From NCBI RefSeq assembly GCF_014529935.1, contig NZ_JACVFC010000003.1, positions 496,001 through 560,000 on the forward strand: 64,000 nucleotides of DNA. The letters are read 5' to 3'. Each line of letters starts with the position of its first letter. Positions within the stretch are counted from its first letter, which is position 1. The position numbers and the translations under genes are program-made. Origin of the DNA: Chitinophaga qingshengii (GTDB lineage: Bacteria; Bacteroidota; Bacteroidia; Chitinophagales; Chitinophagaceae). The notes beneath the pieces are model-generated. The model ran no database searches and had not been told where the DNA came from. It was given only the letters and a program-made list of their open reading frames with translations. Shown here piece by piece: positions 9,235 to 18,046 of the stretch.

Positions 9235-9340
9235 GAAAATGAAACATCGCTTTACGAAGCATTGACCGGCGTCAAAATATCCGGCAAGGATGAAATTGGT
9301 GGGCCAGGAATGGCTAAAACACAGAGGGAACTTATCAGAA

Positions 9341-9373
9341 AAGGCTGGAAGAGAATTTTCTTCCAACCTTTTT
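9341..9373. terminator. Bidirectional intrinsic terminator between convergent genes
   Basis: AAGGCTGGAAGA at 9341-9352 pairs with TCTTCCAACCTT at 9359-9370 (one C-A mismatch) around a six-base loop, followed by T residues to 9373. On the opposite strand the stem is followed by TTTT. It separates the aldo/keto reductase (plus) from the beta-helix lipoprotein gene (minus). Confidence 0.75.
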
Positions 9374-9381
9374 ATTGTCTG

Positions 9382-10983
9382 TTATTCTTTCTCAGCTGCG
9401 CCTACAGTAGGCGCTCCGCTAACAGGAACGGGTATACCGAAAAAGTCCCTTCCACCGTTATTGTTGATGAAAACCCCTGCCCCGAAAGCCGGAGAGCCGG
9501 CGGATAACTTATACCCGCTAACGGTTTGCATGCCGCTGCCGCCGGTACCAGGGCCTGCCAGCAACGGATTGCCTGTCAGGGCATTGCTGTCGCTTGCGGC
9601 CTTCAGCCCGGGATAATACAGGTTGTGGTTATATAGGATGTTGGCCTGATCGTCGAATTGCAGTTGCGGCGCGTAAAAGATATTGTTCCGGAACTCCAGT
9701 CCGGGGTGAATACCTGTGCCACCGCCGCGGTCCATCACACCAATCATAGTGTCGTTATAAATTGTATTGTTATAGAAATAGATGGGGACCACCTTTCCAT
9801 TAGGATGCCCGTGTAGTTCAAATACCCGGTGATCAAAACCATTACCATCATTCTGACTGATATTATACCGGACAAGGCCATAGGTGAAATCTGGTCCGGG
9901 ATCGCCCATATGCAGGAAGAATCCACCTGCATTGTCATGGGAATAATTGTACTGGATGATGGTATAACCCGGACTGCTCAAATCAATATCGAAGGCTTCC
10001 GAGTCCATGGAGGCATAGGGGACGGGGTTGGTCAGCCGCGTATAGGCCACCTCGTTATACTGGATGAGCATATTTTTGCCCCGGCCCCATAGGCCTGCCA
10101 GTACAATATTCATGTTTACCCCCAGCGTATAGGCACCTGCGTTAAGTACCCGGTTGTGTTCTATCAGCACATTTTTGGCGGTATACACGATGATGCCCTC
10201 CAGCGCGGTGTTGTCGATCATGTTTTTGCGGATGGTAACGTGGTTATTGTAGAAAGTGGTGTCTTTGTTGGTGCCGTCGCCCATCATAATGCCCCTGGAG
10301 GAGCAGCGCTCCAGGTGGTTGTTTTCAATCAGCAGGCTGTCGAAATAGGCCTGCGTGGCATTGGAGCGGACAAAAATGCCCGCCTGCATATGCCGGTTGG
10401 TAATGGGCATACCTTCTACGTCGTGTATATCGTTGTTTTTGATGCTGATGCCCGGATAGGCGCCATTGGTCGCCAGCGCCACATAAATACCGCAGAGGGC
10501 CATATCCGGTGGACGCACTGCCCGCGGGTGACTGATATCGAAGTTTTCAAACGTCAGGTATCTGGCATCCTGGATCAGTACAGCGGAGAGCGTGCTGTTG
10601 TTGCCCGTAATCCGGGGCTTGTCCCCGGAGCCATAGGCGCCGAAAGTAATATTAGCACCTGCGGCGCCTGAACTTTTAATGACCAGCGTGCCGGTCCAGG
10701 AACCGCCTCTTTTGAATAGCACGGAATCGCCCGGCTGAAAGGTGACCGTGTTTACCTTCGCCAGCGTTTTCCAGGCGGTAGCCGGCGACCGGCCATTACT
10801 GGTATCGGAGCCGTTGTCATCGATGTAATAGCGGTTGGTGGTGACGACGTCGTCGCCGGGATGGGGACCGGGGCCGTCAACAGGCCATGGCTTGTAACAG
10901 GAACTTAATAACCCGGTTTGCAGCACAATAGCGCCCAACAGACAAGGTAACCGCCGTAATGCGGATGTTTTCGTGTTTTTCAT
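9382..10983 (-). CDS. Right-handed parallel beta-helix lipoprotein (pectate-lyase-like fold)
   Basis: 533 aa. The leader ends in LLSSC (lipid-modified Cys near residue 29), so the protein is predicted to be an outer-membrane or periplasmic lipoprotein. After a Pro/Gly linker comes YYIDDNGSDTSNGRSPATAWKTL, the usual start of secreted beta-helix proteins, then repeated coils such as ITFGAYGSGDKPRITGN, SLLIENNHLERCSSRGIMMG and VLIEHNRVLNAGAYTLGVN. These match the pectate lyase / parallel beta-helix repeat families. Enzyme class (polysaccharide lyase or glycosidase) cannot be fixed from sequence. It is a lone gene with its own well-formed promoter at 11025-11057. Confidence 0.88.
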   Translation of the reverse strand: MKNTKTSALRRLPCLLGAIVLQTGLLSSCYKPWPVDGPGPHPGDDVVTTNRYYIDDNGSDTSNGRSPATAWKTLAKVNTVTFQPGDSVLFKRGGSWTGTLVIKSSGAAGANITFGAYGSGDKPRITGNNSTLSAVLIQDARYLTFENFDISHPRAVRPPDMALCGIYVALATNGAYPGISIKNNDIHDVEGMPITNRHMQAGIFVRSNATQAYFDSLLIENNHLERCSSRGIMMGDGTNKDTTFYNNHVTIRKNMIDNTALEGIIVYTAKNVLIEHNRVLNAGAYTLGVNMNIVLAGLWGRGKNMLIQYNEVAYTRLTNPVPYASMDSEAFDIDLSSPGYTIIQYNYSHDNAGGFFLHMGDPGPDFTYGLVRYNISQNDGNGFDHRVFELHGHPNGKVVPIYFYNNTIYNDTMIGVMDRGGGTGIHPGLEFRNNIFYAPQLQFDDQANILYNHNLYYPGLKAASDSNALTGNPLLAGPGTGGSGMQTVSGYKLSAGSPAFGAGVFINNNGGRDFFGIPVPVSGAPTVGAAEKE

Positions 10984-11024
10984 ATGTGGAATACTTAAGT
11001 GGAAATGATAAAAAGAAGCCGGCT

Positions 11025-11057
11025 CAAATCTAAGGGGTGGTCATCGTGTCATGCAAA
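11025..11057 (-). promoter_or_regulatory. Full Bacteroidota-type promoter for the beta-helix lipoprotein gene
   Basis: On the minus strand TTTG (11057-11054) is followed by 21 bases and then TAGATTTG (11032-11025), an exact TAnnTTTG match. The predicted transcript would start near 11018, giving a leader of about 35 bases to the start codon at 10983. Confidence 0.65.
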
Positions 11058-11297
11058 AAGAAACGCGGAAAAAGTGGAGATAAAGTTGGGATAAAATACA
11101 AACAAGTTTCTTAAAGAATTAAAAGTCAATATGTTAAAATGTCATGTATTAATAAGGTTGCTCTCATCATATCCTGGTATCAAAAAATTCAAAAACAGGA
11201 AAAGTTAAAATTTTTACTTGTTAAGCTCCTTCATAAGAGCGCTTTTAGCCGAACAGTGATAGATTTTATATCTTTATCTATATACCAATATCGTGTC

Positions 11298-12008
11298 ATG
11301 GAAAGTATTACCAGTAAGGTAACCATAAAAGAGGTGGTAGCGGAAGCCCTGCAAGCGTTACAGCAAAATGGACAGGCGGCTTTTATCACCCTGTTGCATG
11401 ATACCCTGCTGATGAAGAAGGTAAAGTTCCCCTTGCTGGAGTATGCCGCTAAGGAAATAGCCGCTGCTATCCCCACTTCCGAACAGATTGCCATCACTGA
11501 TCGTATTATCGGCTTAGGGGAAATAGGCAGCCAGGTGCTGGCCGGTATGATCCTGCAACTACGTTTGACGCAGGATTTTGAAGGGGCGATCGGTAAAGCC
11601 GGGGAGTATATACAGTTCGGTGATCAATGGTATGTATGTGATATCATTGGGGAGCGGGTGGTGGGCTATGCCTTGCTCACGCATCCGGAGCAGACCATCC
11701 CGTTGTTGCAACGGTTAGCCCTGCACGAAAATAAATGGATGGTAAGGACCGTTGGAGTGGCTGCGCATTACGCGGTTAAAAAAGGACTGAAGCCGGTTTT
11801 TGCAGAGCCGGTATTTCGGCTGTTATTGTCATTGTCCACCACTACTGATTTTCATACCCGGAAAGGGATCGGGTGGGGCGCTAAAACACTAGCCAGGTTT
11901 CATCCGCAGCTGGTAGCCCGTTATAACGCTGAGATTGCGTCTGCTGCCACCAGGCAATGGTTCCGGACAAAAATCAATATAGGTCTTCAATACAGCCGTA
12001 AAAAATGA
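11298..12008 (+). CDS. DNA alkylation repair protein, AlkD-like HEAT-repeat glycosylase
   Basis: 236 aa from the ATG at 11298. A longer reading from 11139 is unlikely because its first 53 codons are AT-rich and contain a TATCTTTA promoter-like element at 11269. The protein is all helical HEAT-like repeats. FGDQWYVCDIIGE (Trp111, Asp115) matches the WxxVD active-site context of AlkD, and HTRKGIGWGAKTLARFHP matches its C-terminal RKAIGWALREY block, so catalysis is plausible. Family role: excision of alkylated purines without base flipping. Its stop overlaps the start of the radical SAM gene (ATGA), so the two products are probably made together. Confidence 0.82.
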   Translation: MESITSKVTIKEVVAEALQALQQNGQAAFITLLHDTLLMKKVKFPLLEYAAKEIAAAIPTSEQIAITDRIIGLGEIGSQVLAGMILQLRLTQDFEGAIGKAGEYIQFGDQWYVCDIIGERVVGYALLTHPEQTIPLLQRLALHENKWMVRTVGVAAHYAVKKGLKPVFAEPVFRLLLSLSTTTDFHTRKGIGWGAKTLARFHPQLVARYNAEIASAATRQWFRTKINIGLQYSRKK

Positions 12009-12892
12009 CACGCAGCATCGTTGTAACATCTGTACTCAACAAAACAAAACGCCGGGACCCCTGGTTCCTGGATGACTATACGGTGAACCCGTATAGCGGC
12101 TGTTCTTTTAACTGCCTGTACTGTTATATCAGGGGGAGTAAATACGGCATCAATATGGAAGAGAAGCTGAGTGTTAAAAGCAATGCGGTGGAATTGCTGG
12201 AGCGGCAATTATCGGCGAGGGCCCGGAAAAAGGAATACGGTATCATTGTGCTTTCTTCCGCTACAGATCCGTATCTGCAAATAGAAAAAACACAACGGCT
12301 CACGCGGCGCCTGCTGGAAGTGATCCTGCGGTACCGGTTCCCGGTGCATATCATTACCAAATCAAACCTGGTGAGCCGCGATTTCGATTTGTTACAGGAG
12401 ATTAACCAGGCGGCCATATTGCCGGATGATCTGCGGGATAAACTGGCCCATAAGGCTTTCCTCACTTTTTCTTTTTCGACAACGACTGATTCCATTGCAC
12501 ATATTTTTGAACCTGGCGCCACACCACCCTCACAGCGCCTGGAGACATTACGGCTGGCGGTAAAAAGTGGTCTTCACAGCGGCGTTAGTCTCATGCCACT
12601 GCTGCCTTTCATCACGGACACCGGTGCACACCTGGATGTAATGTTCAGCACTTTTAAGGCCGCCGGCGCGGCGTATATATTCCCCGCCACGCTCACCTTA
12701 TTCGGCGCTGCCCCGGCCGACAGCAAAACATTGGTGTTAAACGCAGTGGCCAAACACTATCCTGATTTACTGGAAAAATATCATCGTTTTTTTGTAACAG
12801 GATCGCAGATGCCGTTGTATTACCGGCAAGCGTTTACGCGGAAAATGGAAGAGCTATGCCGGTATTATCAGCTGCCTGACAGCCTGGCATAA
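12005..12892 (+). CDS. SPL-family radical SAM protein
   Basis: 295 aa. The cluster motif is CSFNCLYC (Cys33, Cys37, Cys40), the CxxxCxxC of radical SAM enzymes, preceded by NPYSGC as in the COG1533 / spore-photoproduct-lyase-like group (Rv2578c-type). GIIVLSSATDPYLQIEKTQRLTR and VHIITKSNLVSRDFDLL are the further conserved blocks of this group. True spore photoproduct lyase repairs a thymine dimer, but most members of this wider group are uncharacterised and this organism is not expected to form spores. Four-base overlap with the AlkD-like gene argues for a shared function in nucleic-acid repair. Confidence 0.85.
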   Translation: MTRSIVVTSVLNKTKRRDPWFLDDYTVNPYSGCSFNCLYCYIRGSKYGINMEEKLSVKSNAVELLERQLSARARKKEYGIIVLSSATDPYLQIEKTQRLTRRLLEVILRYRFPVHIITKSNLVSRDFDLLQEINQAAILPDDLRDKLAHKAFLTFSFSTTTDSIAHIFEPGATPPSQRLETLRLAVKSGLHSGVSLMPLLPFITDTGAHLDVMFSTFKAAGAAYIFPATLTLFGAAPADSKTLVLNAVAKHYPDLLEKYHRFFVTGSQMPLYYRQAFTRKMEELCRYYQLPDSLA

Positions 12893-12925
12893 AAGAGGCT
12901 GCCCGGTCATACTAAGCAGCCTTTG
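12893..12925. terminator. Bidirectional intrinsic terminator
   Basis: AGGCTGC at 12896-12902 pairs with GCAGCCT at 12916-12922 around a 13-base loop, followed by TTTG on the plus strand and CTTTTAT on the minus strand. It lies between the convergent radical SAM and peptidase genes. Confidence 0.6.
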
Positions 12926-12942
12926 TTGTATGTTCAGGAAGT

Positions 12943-14259
12943 TTATTGCTGCTGTCCTGCTTTGATAAGATCGGCCGGGGTGATAGGATTACTCAGCAGA
13001 TACCCGAAAGCGTCCCATCGTTTCTCCGGTTGGCTGGCCGGCGTTTTAGCATCAATATAATGTTTGATCAGATCCTGTCCGTAGTTGTAGTTGATCACAT
13101 AGCTGCGGTTGGTCCGAATAAACTGTAACCCTTTGGCAACGGCCTCCTGGTTGAGCAGGGTATAGTTCCGCAGCCATGCTGCGGCAGTGGAGTCAGACAT
13201 GGTACCGTTCAGCATACCCCTGGCAACTTCATTCCGGGCGTAGTTGAGCTGACCTTTAATATCCAGTGCCTTGAAATAGGTACTGATACCAGTGGTGTCA
13301 ACGCCGGCCAGCGGGAGTAATACTGTACGGGTATAGGTAGTTTTTTCTTCTCCGGGAAACGCCAGTTCAATGCCATAGTTGGCGCTGCCTTCTGCAATCA
13401 GCGACTGTGGACTGAAAAGGGGGTACAGGGAGATCTCCACCCATCCTTTGTCGTGATACAGATTTTTTTCCAGCAGCATATTGTATACGTGATGCCCGGG
13501 ATATCCTTCGTGACAGCTCAGGTCAATGGCTTTCTCTATAAAGATCTTAAGATCGGCACTTACCTGGATGAGGCTTTGATAGTTGCCTTTGTACCAGTTG
13601 TAACCCATCCACGGTTTACCGCTCACATACTCCAGGGTAAAACGTTCGTTAGCCGGGAGGGGATAGTGCTGTAAGGTCCTTTTACGCGCCTCTGCTATAG
13701 CTGTTTTAAAAACGGTGTCCAGTTTTGCCGGCGGGATAATAAAACGATTGGCCAGTTGCTGGAAACGCTCCGCTACCGCACCTTTGCCAGGCAACAGGCT
13801 ATCCAGTTTTCCTGCTAATGCGCGGTAGTGTGCTTCCGGATATACCGGGGCTACGGCGCCAAACAGTTCCTTCGACTCTTCATCGAATGTTTGATATTCA
13901 CCTGAGAATATTTTAATACGCCGGCTGAAAGCTGTGAGCTGCTGTGTAATCCAGTTGGCCCGCATACGGATGGTATCGTTGGTGCTGCTGTCTGATAGTT
14001 GCTGTAGGGATTTTTTCAAGCCATCCACCACAACCAGGAAACTGTCTTTGGGAAAAGAATCCCTTTTGGAAGCCGGTTTCAGCGAGTCCGGCCCGTAGTA
14101 GGCGTCCACAAAGGCGCCGTCATACTGACCGATGTCCAGTCCGAGGCGTACGTATTGTGCTGCAAGATGATTCAGCCGTTGGCGGTCATTGTTTTTCTCC
14201 GGACCATTATGGCAGGAAAATAGCCACAGCAGCGGTAGGAGGTACAAGGTTTTTTTCAT
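12943..14259 (-). CDS. Lipoprotein metallopeptidase-like protein with HEGYPGHH motif (DUF885-like)
   Basis: 438 aa from ATG at 14259; the track-length reading from 14271 adds MYLY. The leader LLPLLWLFSC is a lipoprotein signal with Cys16. The central motif HEGYPGHH (His250, Glu251, His256, His257) followed downstream by SLIAEGSANYGIEL supplies the His-Glu-His-Glu set expected of DUF885-type zinc peptidases. It follows the aminopeptidase P gene with a 14-base gap on the same strand, so the two form a peptidase operon. Probably degrades peptides at the cell surface or in the periplasm; specificity is unknown. Confidence 0.75.
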   Translation of the reverse strand: MKKTLYLLPLLWLFSCHNGPEKNNDRQRLNHLAAQYVRLGLDIGQYDGAFVDAYYGPDSLKPASKRDSFPKDSFLVVVDGLKKSLQQLSDSSTNDTIRMRANWITQQLTAFSRRIKIFSGEYQTFDEESKELFGAVAPVYPEAHYRALAGKLDSLLPGKGAVAERFQQLANRFIIPPAKLDTVFKTAIAEARKRTLQHYPLPANERFTLEYVSGKPWMGYNWYKGNYQSLIQVSADLKIFIEKAIDLSCHEGYPGHHVYNMLLEKNLYHDKGWVEISLYPLFSPQSLIAEGSANYGIELAFPGEEKTTYTRTVLLPLAGVDTTGISTYFKALDIKGQLNYARNEVARGMLNGTMSDSTAAAWLRNYTLLNQEAVAKGLQFIRTNRSYVINYNYGQDLIKHYIDAKTPASQPEKRWDAFGYLLSNPITPADLIKAGQQQ

Positions 14260-14273
14260 GTACAAATACATAT

Positions 14274-15662
14274 TTATTGAGCGATCAGGTCTTCAATTTC
14301 GGAGGCTGTTCTGGCGAAGGGGCGTCCCAGCAGACGGCTGCCTTCAGCGGTGATGAGGAAATTGTCTTCCAGCCGCACGCCGCCGAAGTCGTCATAGGCG
14401 GACAGTTTATCGTAACAGATAAACTCCGTGTGTTTGCCTGCTGCTTTCCAGGCGGCGGTCAGCAAAGGATTGAAGTAGATACCCGGTTCTACTGTGAGTA
14501 CGAAACCGGCTTCCAGCTCGCGTCCCAGGCGGAGCGATTTTAAACCGAAGGCAGTGCTTTTTTTTAGTTCATCGGTGTAGCCAACATATTCTTCTCCCAA
14601 ACCTTCCATATCGTGAATATCCAGTCCGAGCATATGTCCGAGGCCACAAGGAAAGAAGAGGGCATGAGCGCCGGCGGCTACGGCTTCCCGGGCATTACCT
14701 TTCATGAGGCCAAGAGAAATCAGGCCTCCTGCAATTTGTTCACAGGCCAGCAGGTGCACGTCTTTAAACCGGATACCGGGGCGGATGGCATCTGCGGCGG
14801 CTTTGTAGGCCTGGTACACGATATCGTAAATTTCCCGCTGTGCGGTGCTGAACTTCTTATTGACCGGATGGGTGCGGGTAAGGTCGCCGGCGTAGCGCAT
14901 AGCATTTTCAGCGCCGCAGTCGCAGAGTACCAGTTGCCCGTCCCGGAAAGCGGCCGGATGCGGATGATTATGCAGAAACTGCCCGTTAGCGGTAAGGATA
15001 ACGGGAAAGGATATATTACCACCGGCAGCAATGGCTACGGCTTGCAGGCGGCCGGCTATCTCCGTTTCAGTAATGCCTGCTTTTGCCAGTTCCATGGCTT
15101 TCAGCTGCATGTCAATCGTTGTGTTAACGGCTGCTTCTATCTGCACCATTTCTTCAGCCGATTTAACAGCCCGCTGGCGGATTACGGCTTTTATCAATGG
15201 AACGGATACGCGCTTTGTTACTTCCGCTGCCGGAATGTCCAGCCAGGCAGAGAGTTTCAGGATATGCTCCGGCCGGTAAGGCGGCAGAAAATGAAGGGGG
15301 CGTTGTTGCCGCACGGCCTGAGCCAGGAAGCTGTCCAGCTGCGACAAAGGCCTTATGTCGGCAATGCCCGCCCGGGCGGCATGCGAAGCCAGCGAATCTA
15401 CGGGGCCGGTCCACATGATCTCCTCTACAGTGGCTTCATTGCCAAACAGGATCTCCTGGTTATTGTCAATATCCAGCACAAAGGTCAGCCCCGGCCGGTC
15501 GATGCCCGCGAAATACAGGAAGCTGCTGTCCTGCCGGAAGGGATAGATATTATCCCGGTAATTCATGCCACTGTCGTCGTTGCCAGGCAGCAAAACAAGG
15601 CCACTGCCCATGTCTGATTGTAATCTGTTTCTTCTGCTGATATAAGTCTCCTTTGAAAACAT
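14274..15662 (-). CDS. pepP: Xaa-Pro aminopeptidase (M24B)
   Basis: 462 aa with an N-terminal AMP_N domain (about residues 1-130) and a C-terminal pita-bread domain. Metal ligands are in their usual contexts: DCGAENAMRYAGDLTRTHPVN (two Asp), CGLGHMLGLDIHDMEG (His), LTVEPGIYF (Glu) and GVRLEDNFLIT (Glu). The protein removes N-terminal residues before proline, using two metal ions, normally in the cytoplasm; no signal peptide is seen. The downstream lipoprotein peptidase starts within 20 bases, suggesting co-transcription. Confidence 0.93.
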   Translation of the reverse strand: MFSKETYISRRNRLQSDMGSGLVLLPGNDDSGMNYRDNIYPFRQDSSFLYFAGIDRPGLTFVLDIDNNQEILFGNEATVEEIMWTGPVDSLASHAARAGIADIRPLSQLDSFLAQAVRQQRPLHFLPPYRPEHILKLSAWLDIPAAEVTKRVSVPLIKAVIRQRAVKSAEEMVQIEAAVNTTIDMQLKAMELAKAGITETEIAGRLQAVAIAAGGNISFPVILTANGQFLHNHPHPAAFRDGQLVLCDCGAENAMRYAGDLTRTHPVNKKFSTAQREIYDIVYQAYKAAADAIRPGIRFKDVHLLACEQIAGGLISLGLMKGNAREAVAAGAHALFFPCGLGHMLGLDIHDMEGLGEEYVGYTDELKKSTAFGLKSLRLGRELEAGFVLTVEPGIYFNPLLTAAWKAAGKHTEFICYDKLSAYDDFGGVRLEDNFLITAEGSRLLGRPFARTASEIEDLIAQ

Positions 15663-15823
15663 ACGATATTGATTGAAGGATTAGCCAATTATCTGCCTAA
15701 AAATAAACAACAAACGCAGATCATCATCATTCCTGTTAAAATGAGGATAGAGGTGGTTAATAACCGGGTATCGGTCTATCGTTTTTTTTAAAATTGGTCT
15801 ATAACGATCAGCCGGCATTCCGG

Positions 15824-15831
15824 TACTTTTG
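15824..15831 (+). promoter_or_regulatory. -7 promoter element upstream of the PaiB gene
   Basis: TACTTTTG is an exact match to TAnnTTTG, 20 bases before the ATG at 15852. A TTG at 15794-15796 is 27 bases upstream, longer than usual spacing, so only the -7 box is firm. Confidence 0.5.
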
Positions 15832-15851
15832 TACTGCTTTAATTATCCGTT

Positions 15852-16457
15852 ATGTACGTACCACATCAGTTCCGGTTTAAAGATAACGCCGAAATGGTTG
15901 CCTTCATGAAAAAGTATAGCTTTGCAACCATCGTAACGGTAAAAGATAATATCCCCGTAGCTACCCAGCTGCCTTTTTCGATTGATGATAGTAACGGGAA
16001 ATTGTTGCTAACGGCACATTTCGCTGCCGCCAACGAACAGGCGAAGTATATAGAGGGAAATACCTCGTTAGTCATCTTCAATGAGCCACACGCCTATATA
16101 TCCCCGGTGCATTATGATAAAAAAGAGAGCGTGCCTACCTGGAACTATATAGCCATACATGCCTATGGCAAAGCCAGGATTGTTACCGATGAACAGGCGG
16201 TGACCAACGTGCTGGAACAAACGATCCTGTTCTATGATGCGGCTTACATGGAACAGTGGAACAGCCTGCCGGACAAGTTTAAAAAAGGTATGATAAGGGG
16301 GATTGTTGCCTTTGAAATAGCGGTGACAGACCTGCAGGGGCAGAAGAAATTATCGCAGAATAAAACGGCCGTAGAAAAGCAACGCATCATAGCACACCTG
16401 GAGAAAAGCGAAAACAGCGTGGAAACGGCTATTGCAGATTACATCAGGGAGTTATAA
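15852..16457 (+). CDS. FMN-binding negative regulator, PaiB family
   Basis: 201 aa split-barrel flavin-binding protein. The start MYVPHQFRFKD, the block FATIVTVKDNIPVATQLPF and the region PHAYISPVHYDKKESVPTWNYIAIHAYGKARI are characteristic of PaiB. In Bacillus PaiB is a transcriptional repressor paired with the PaiA acetyltransferase; here no PaiA neighbour exists and a DNA-binding role is not shown by the sequence. It stands alone, divergent from pepP and about 190 bases before the RND operon, whose regulator is otherwise not apparent. Confidence 0.88.
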   Translation: MYVPHQFRFKDNAEMVAFMKKYSFATIVTVKDNIPVATQLPFSIDDSNGKLLLTAHFAAANEQAKYIEGNTSLVIFNEPHAYISPVHYDKKESVPTWNYIAIHAYGKARIVTDEQAVTNVLEQTILFYDAAYMEQWNSLPDKFKKGMIRGIVAFEIAVTDLQGQKKLSQNKTAVEKQRIIAHLEKSENSVETAIADYIREL

Positions 16458-16646
16458 TCATCCGGGAGTGTCCGCCCGCTTCATCACCTCCCTTTGTAAA
16501 ATATTATATTTTATCATACATTTATCTTACTGGCAGGCACCAGCTTCATGAATTATTTAACAAACGGGTCTTTTCTTTTTTAATCTTCTATTTCTTTTCT
16601 GAGTTTAAACATAGTTGTCGGGTATATTGTCAAATGAGTAGCTAAG

Positions 16647-18014
16647 ATGATAAAATGCATGAATCATTTGGTGAAAACAAACAAATGCAAGGCAGTTGGT
16701 AAAAGTATCTTTTTGATTCTTTCCTGTGTTACTATTCCCCGGGTGGCCTATTGTCAGGATAGCACCTCCGCGTTATCGCTGCAGCAATGTATCGGTTATG
16801 CATTGCAACATCAGCCCGCGCTGCAGCAATCCATGATCCGGACAGACATTACCAGGGCTTCCAATGCCATCAGCCAGTCAGGATGGTACCCCCAGGTTGG
16901 ACTGACCGCCAACCTGAACCATTACCTGAAACGTCCTACGGCACTTTCCAATATCAACGGCGTAGAAACCCCCATTCAAACCAGCGTGGTGAATACCTCC
17001 ACTCCAGGTATCGGCGTTACCCAGAATATTTTTAACCCCAGTCTCCTATATGCGACGCGGTTAGCGCCGCTGAACCTTAAAGCAGCGCAACAGGGAGTGG
17101 ACAGTACCAAAATTGAACTGGTAGCCAATGTGAGCAAATCGTTTTACAGCCTGCTGCTGACGCTGCAACAGATCGAAGTGCTGAGGGAAGACACCGCCCG
17201 CCTGGGCGAAAGTATGCGTACGGCCTATCATCAGTATGTTGGCGGTATTGTGGATGAAACGGATTATGAACAGGCACAGATCACGCTCAATACTTCCATG
17301 GGCCAGCTCACGCAGGCCGTTGAAAACGTACAGCCCCAATATGCGATCCTGAAACAACTGATGGGGTATCCACAACAACAGCAGTTCAATGTGGTGTATG
17401 ACAGCACGGAGATGCTGAGAAATATTGAAGCCGATCTCACCACACCGCTACTATACGAAAAAAGGATAGAGCTGAAACAACTGACCGTTCAAAAACAAAT
17501 GCAGCATGAGTTGACGCGCTACTATCAAACCACCGCCATTTTTCCTTCTTTGTCTGCCTTTTTTAACTACAACGCTGCTTTTCAGAATAACCAGTTTGGT
17601 AAACTGTATGACGTGGCGTATCCTAATTCCATCGTCGGGCTCACGCTGAGCCTGCCGTTGTTTACCGGTTTTAACCGTACCCACAACGTGCGGCGGTCCA
17701 GACTCCAGGAGCAGTTGCTGGACTGGGGCGAAACCGGTCTCCGGTCCAATATCTATTCTGAATACGCAACCGCACTGGCCGCCTACAAAAGCAATGTATA
17801 CAATATGCGACAGATGAAAGACAATGTGGCCCTCGCTAAACGTGTATACTTTGTAGTGGACCTGCAATACAAACAGGGCATTATTCCTTATCTGAATGTC
17901 ATCACGGCGGAAGCTAACCTGAGAACGTCTGAATTAACATACCTGAATGCTCTATTCCAGACACTTTCCAGCAAAATCGATTGGCAAAAGGCCATGGGAG
18001 ACATTACGTATTAG
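16647..18014 (+). CDS. TolC-family outer-membrane efflux protein
   Basis: 455 aa. A signal peptide precedes the mature start near QDSTSALSLQQCIGYALQHQPAL, the usual first helix of TolC/OprM proteins. Two similar halves of long helices follow (for example MRTAYHQYVGGIVDETDYEQAQITLN and VVDLQYKQGIIPYLNVITAEANLRTSEL), as expected for the trimeric exit duct. An internal start at 16659 would shorten the leader by four residues. First gene of a four-gene efflux operon; the adaptor gene starts 32 bases after its stop. Confidence 0.92.
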   Translation: MIKCMNHLVKTNKCKAVGKSIFLILSCVTIPRVAYCQDSTSALSLQQCIGYALQHQPALQQSMIRTDITRASNAISQSGWYPQVGLTANLNHYLKRPTALSNINGVETPIQTSVVNTSTPGIGVTQNIFNPSLLYATRLAPLNLKAAQQGVDSTKIELVANVSKSFYSLLLTLQQIEVLREDTARLGESMRTAYHQYVGGIVDETDYEQAQITLNTSMGQLTQAVENVQPQYAILKQLMGYPQQQQFNVVYDSTEMLRNIEADLTTPLLYEKRIELKQLTVQKQMQHELTRYYQTTAIFPSLSAFFNYNAAFQNNQFGKLYDVAYPNSIVGLTLSLPLFTGFNRTHNVRRSRLQEQLLDWGETGLRSNIYSEYATALAAYKSNVYNMRQMKDNVALAKRVYFVVDLQYKQGIIPYLNVITAEANLRTSELTYLNALFQTLSSKIDWQKAMGDITY

Positions 18015-18046
18015 TATTATTTCTGCATAAAAGTAAAATAGGCTCT

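Noticed and set aside
11139..11297. N-terminal extension of the AlkD-like protein
   Set aside because: AT-rich Lys/Ile/Leu stretch not matching the family, and it contains a promoter-like TATCTTTA box.
14613..15617. 334-codon open frame antisense to pepP
   Set aside because: It covers the pepP catalytic region in reverse; no domain, signal or spacing supports it.
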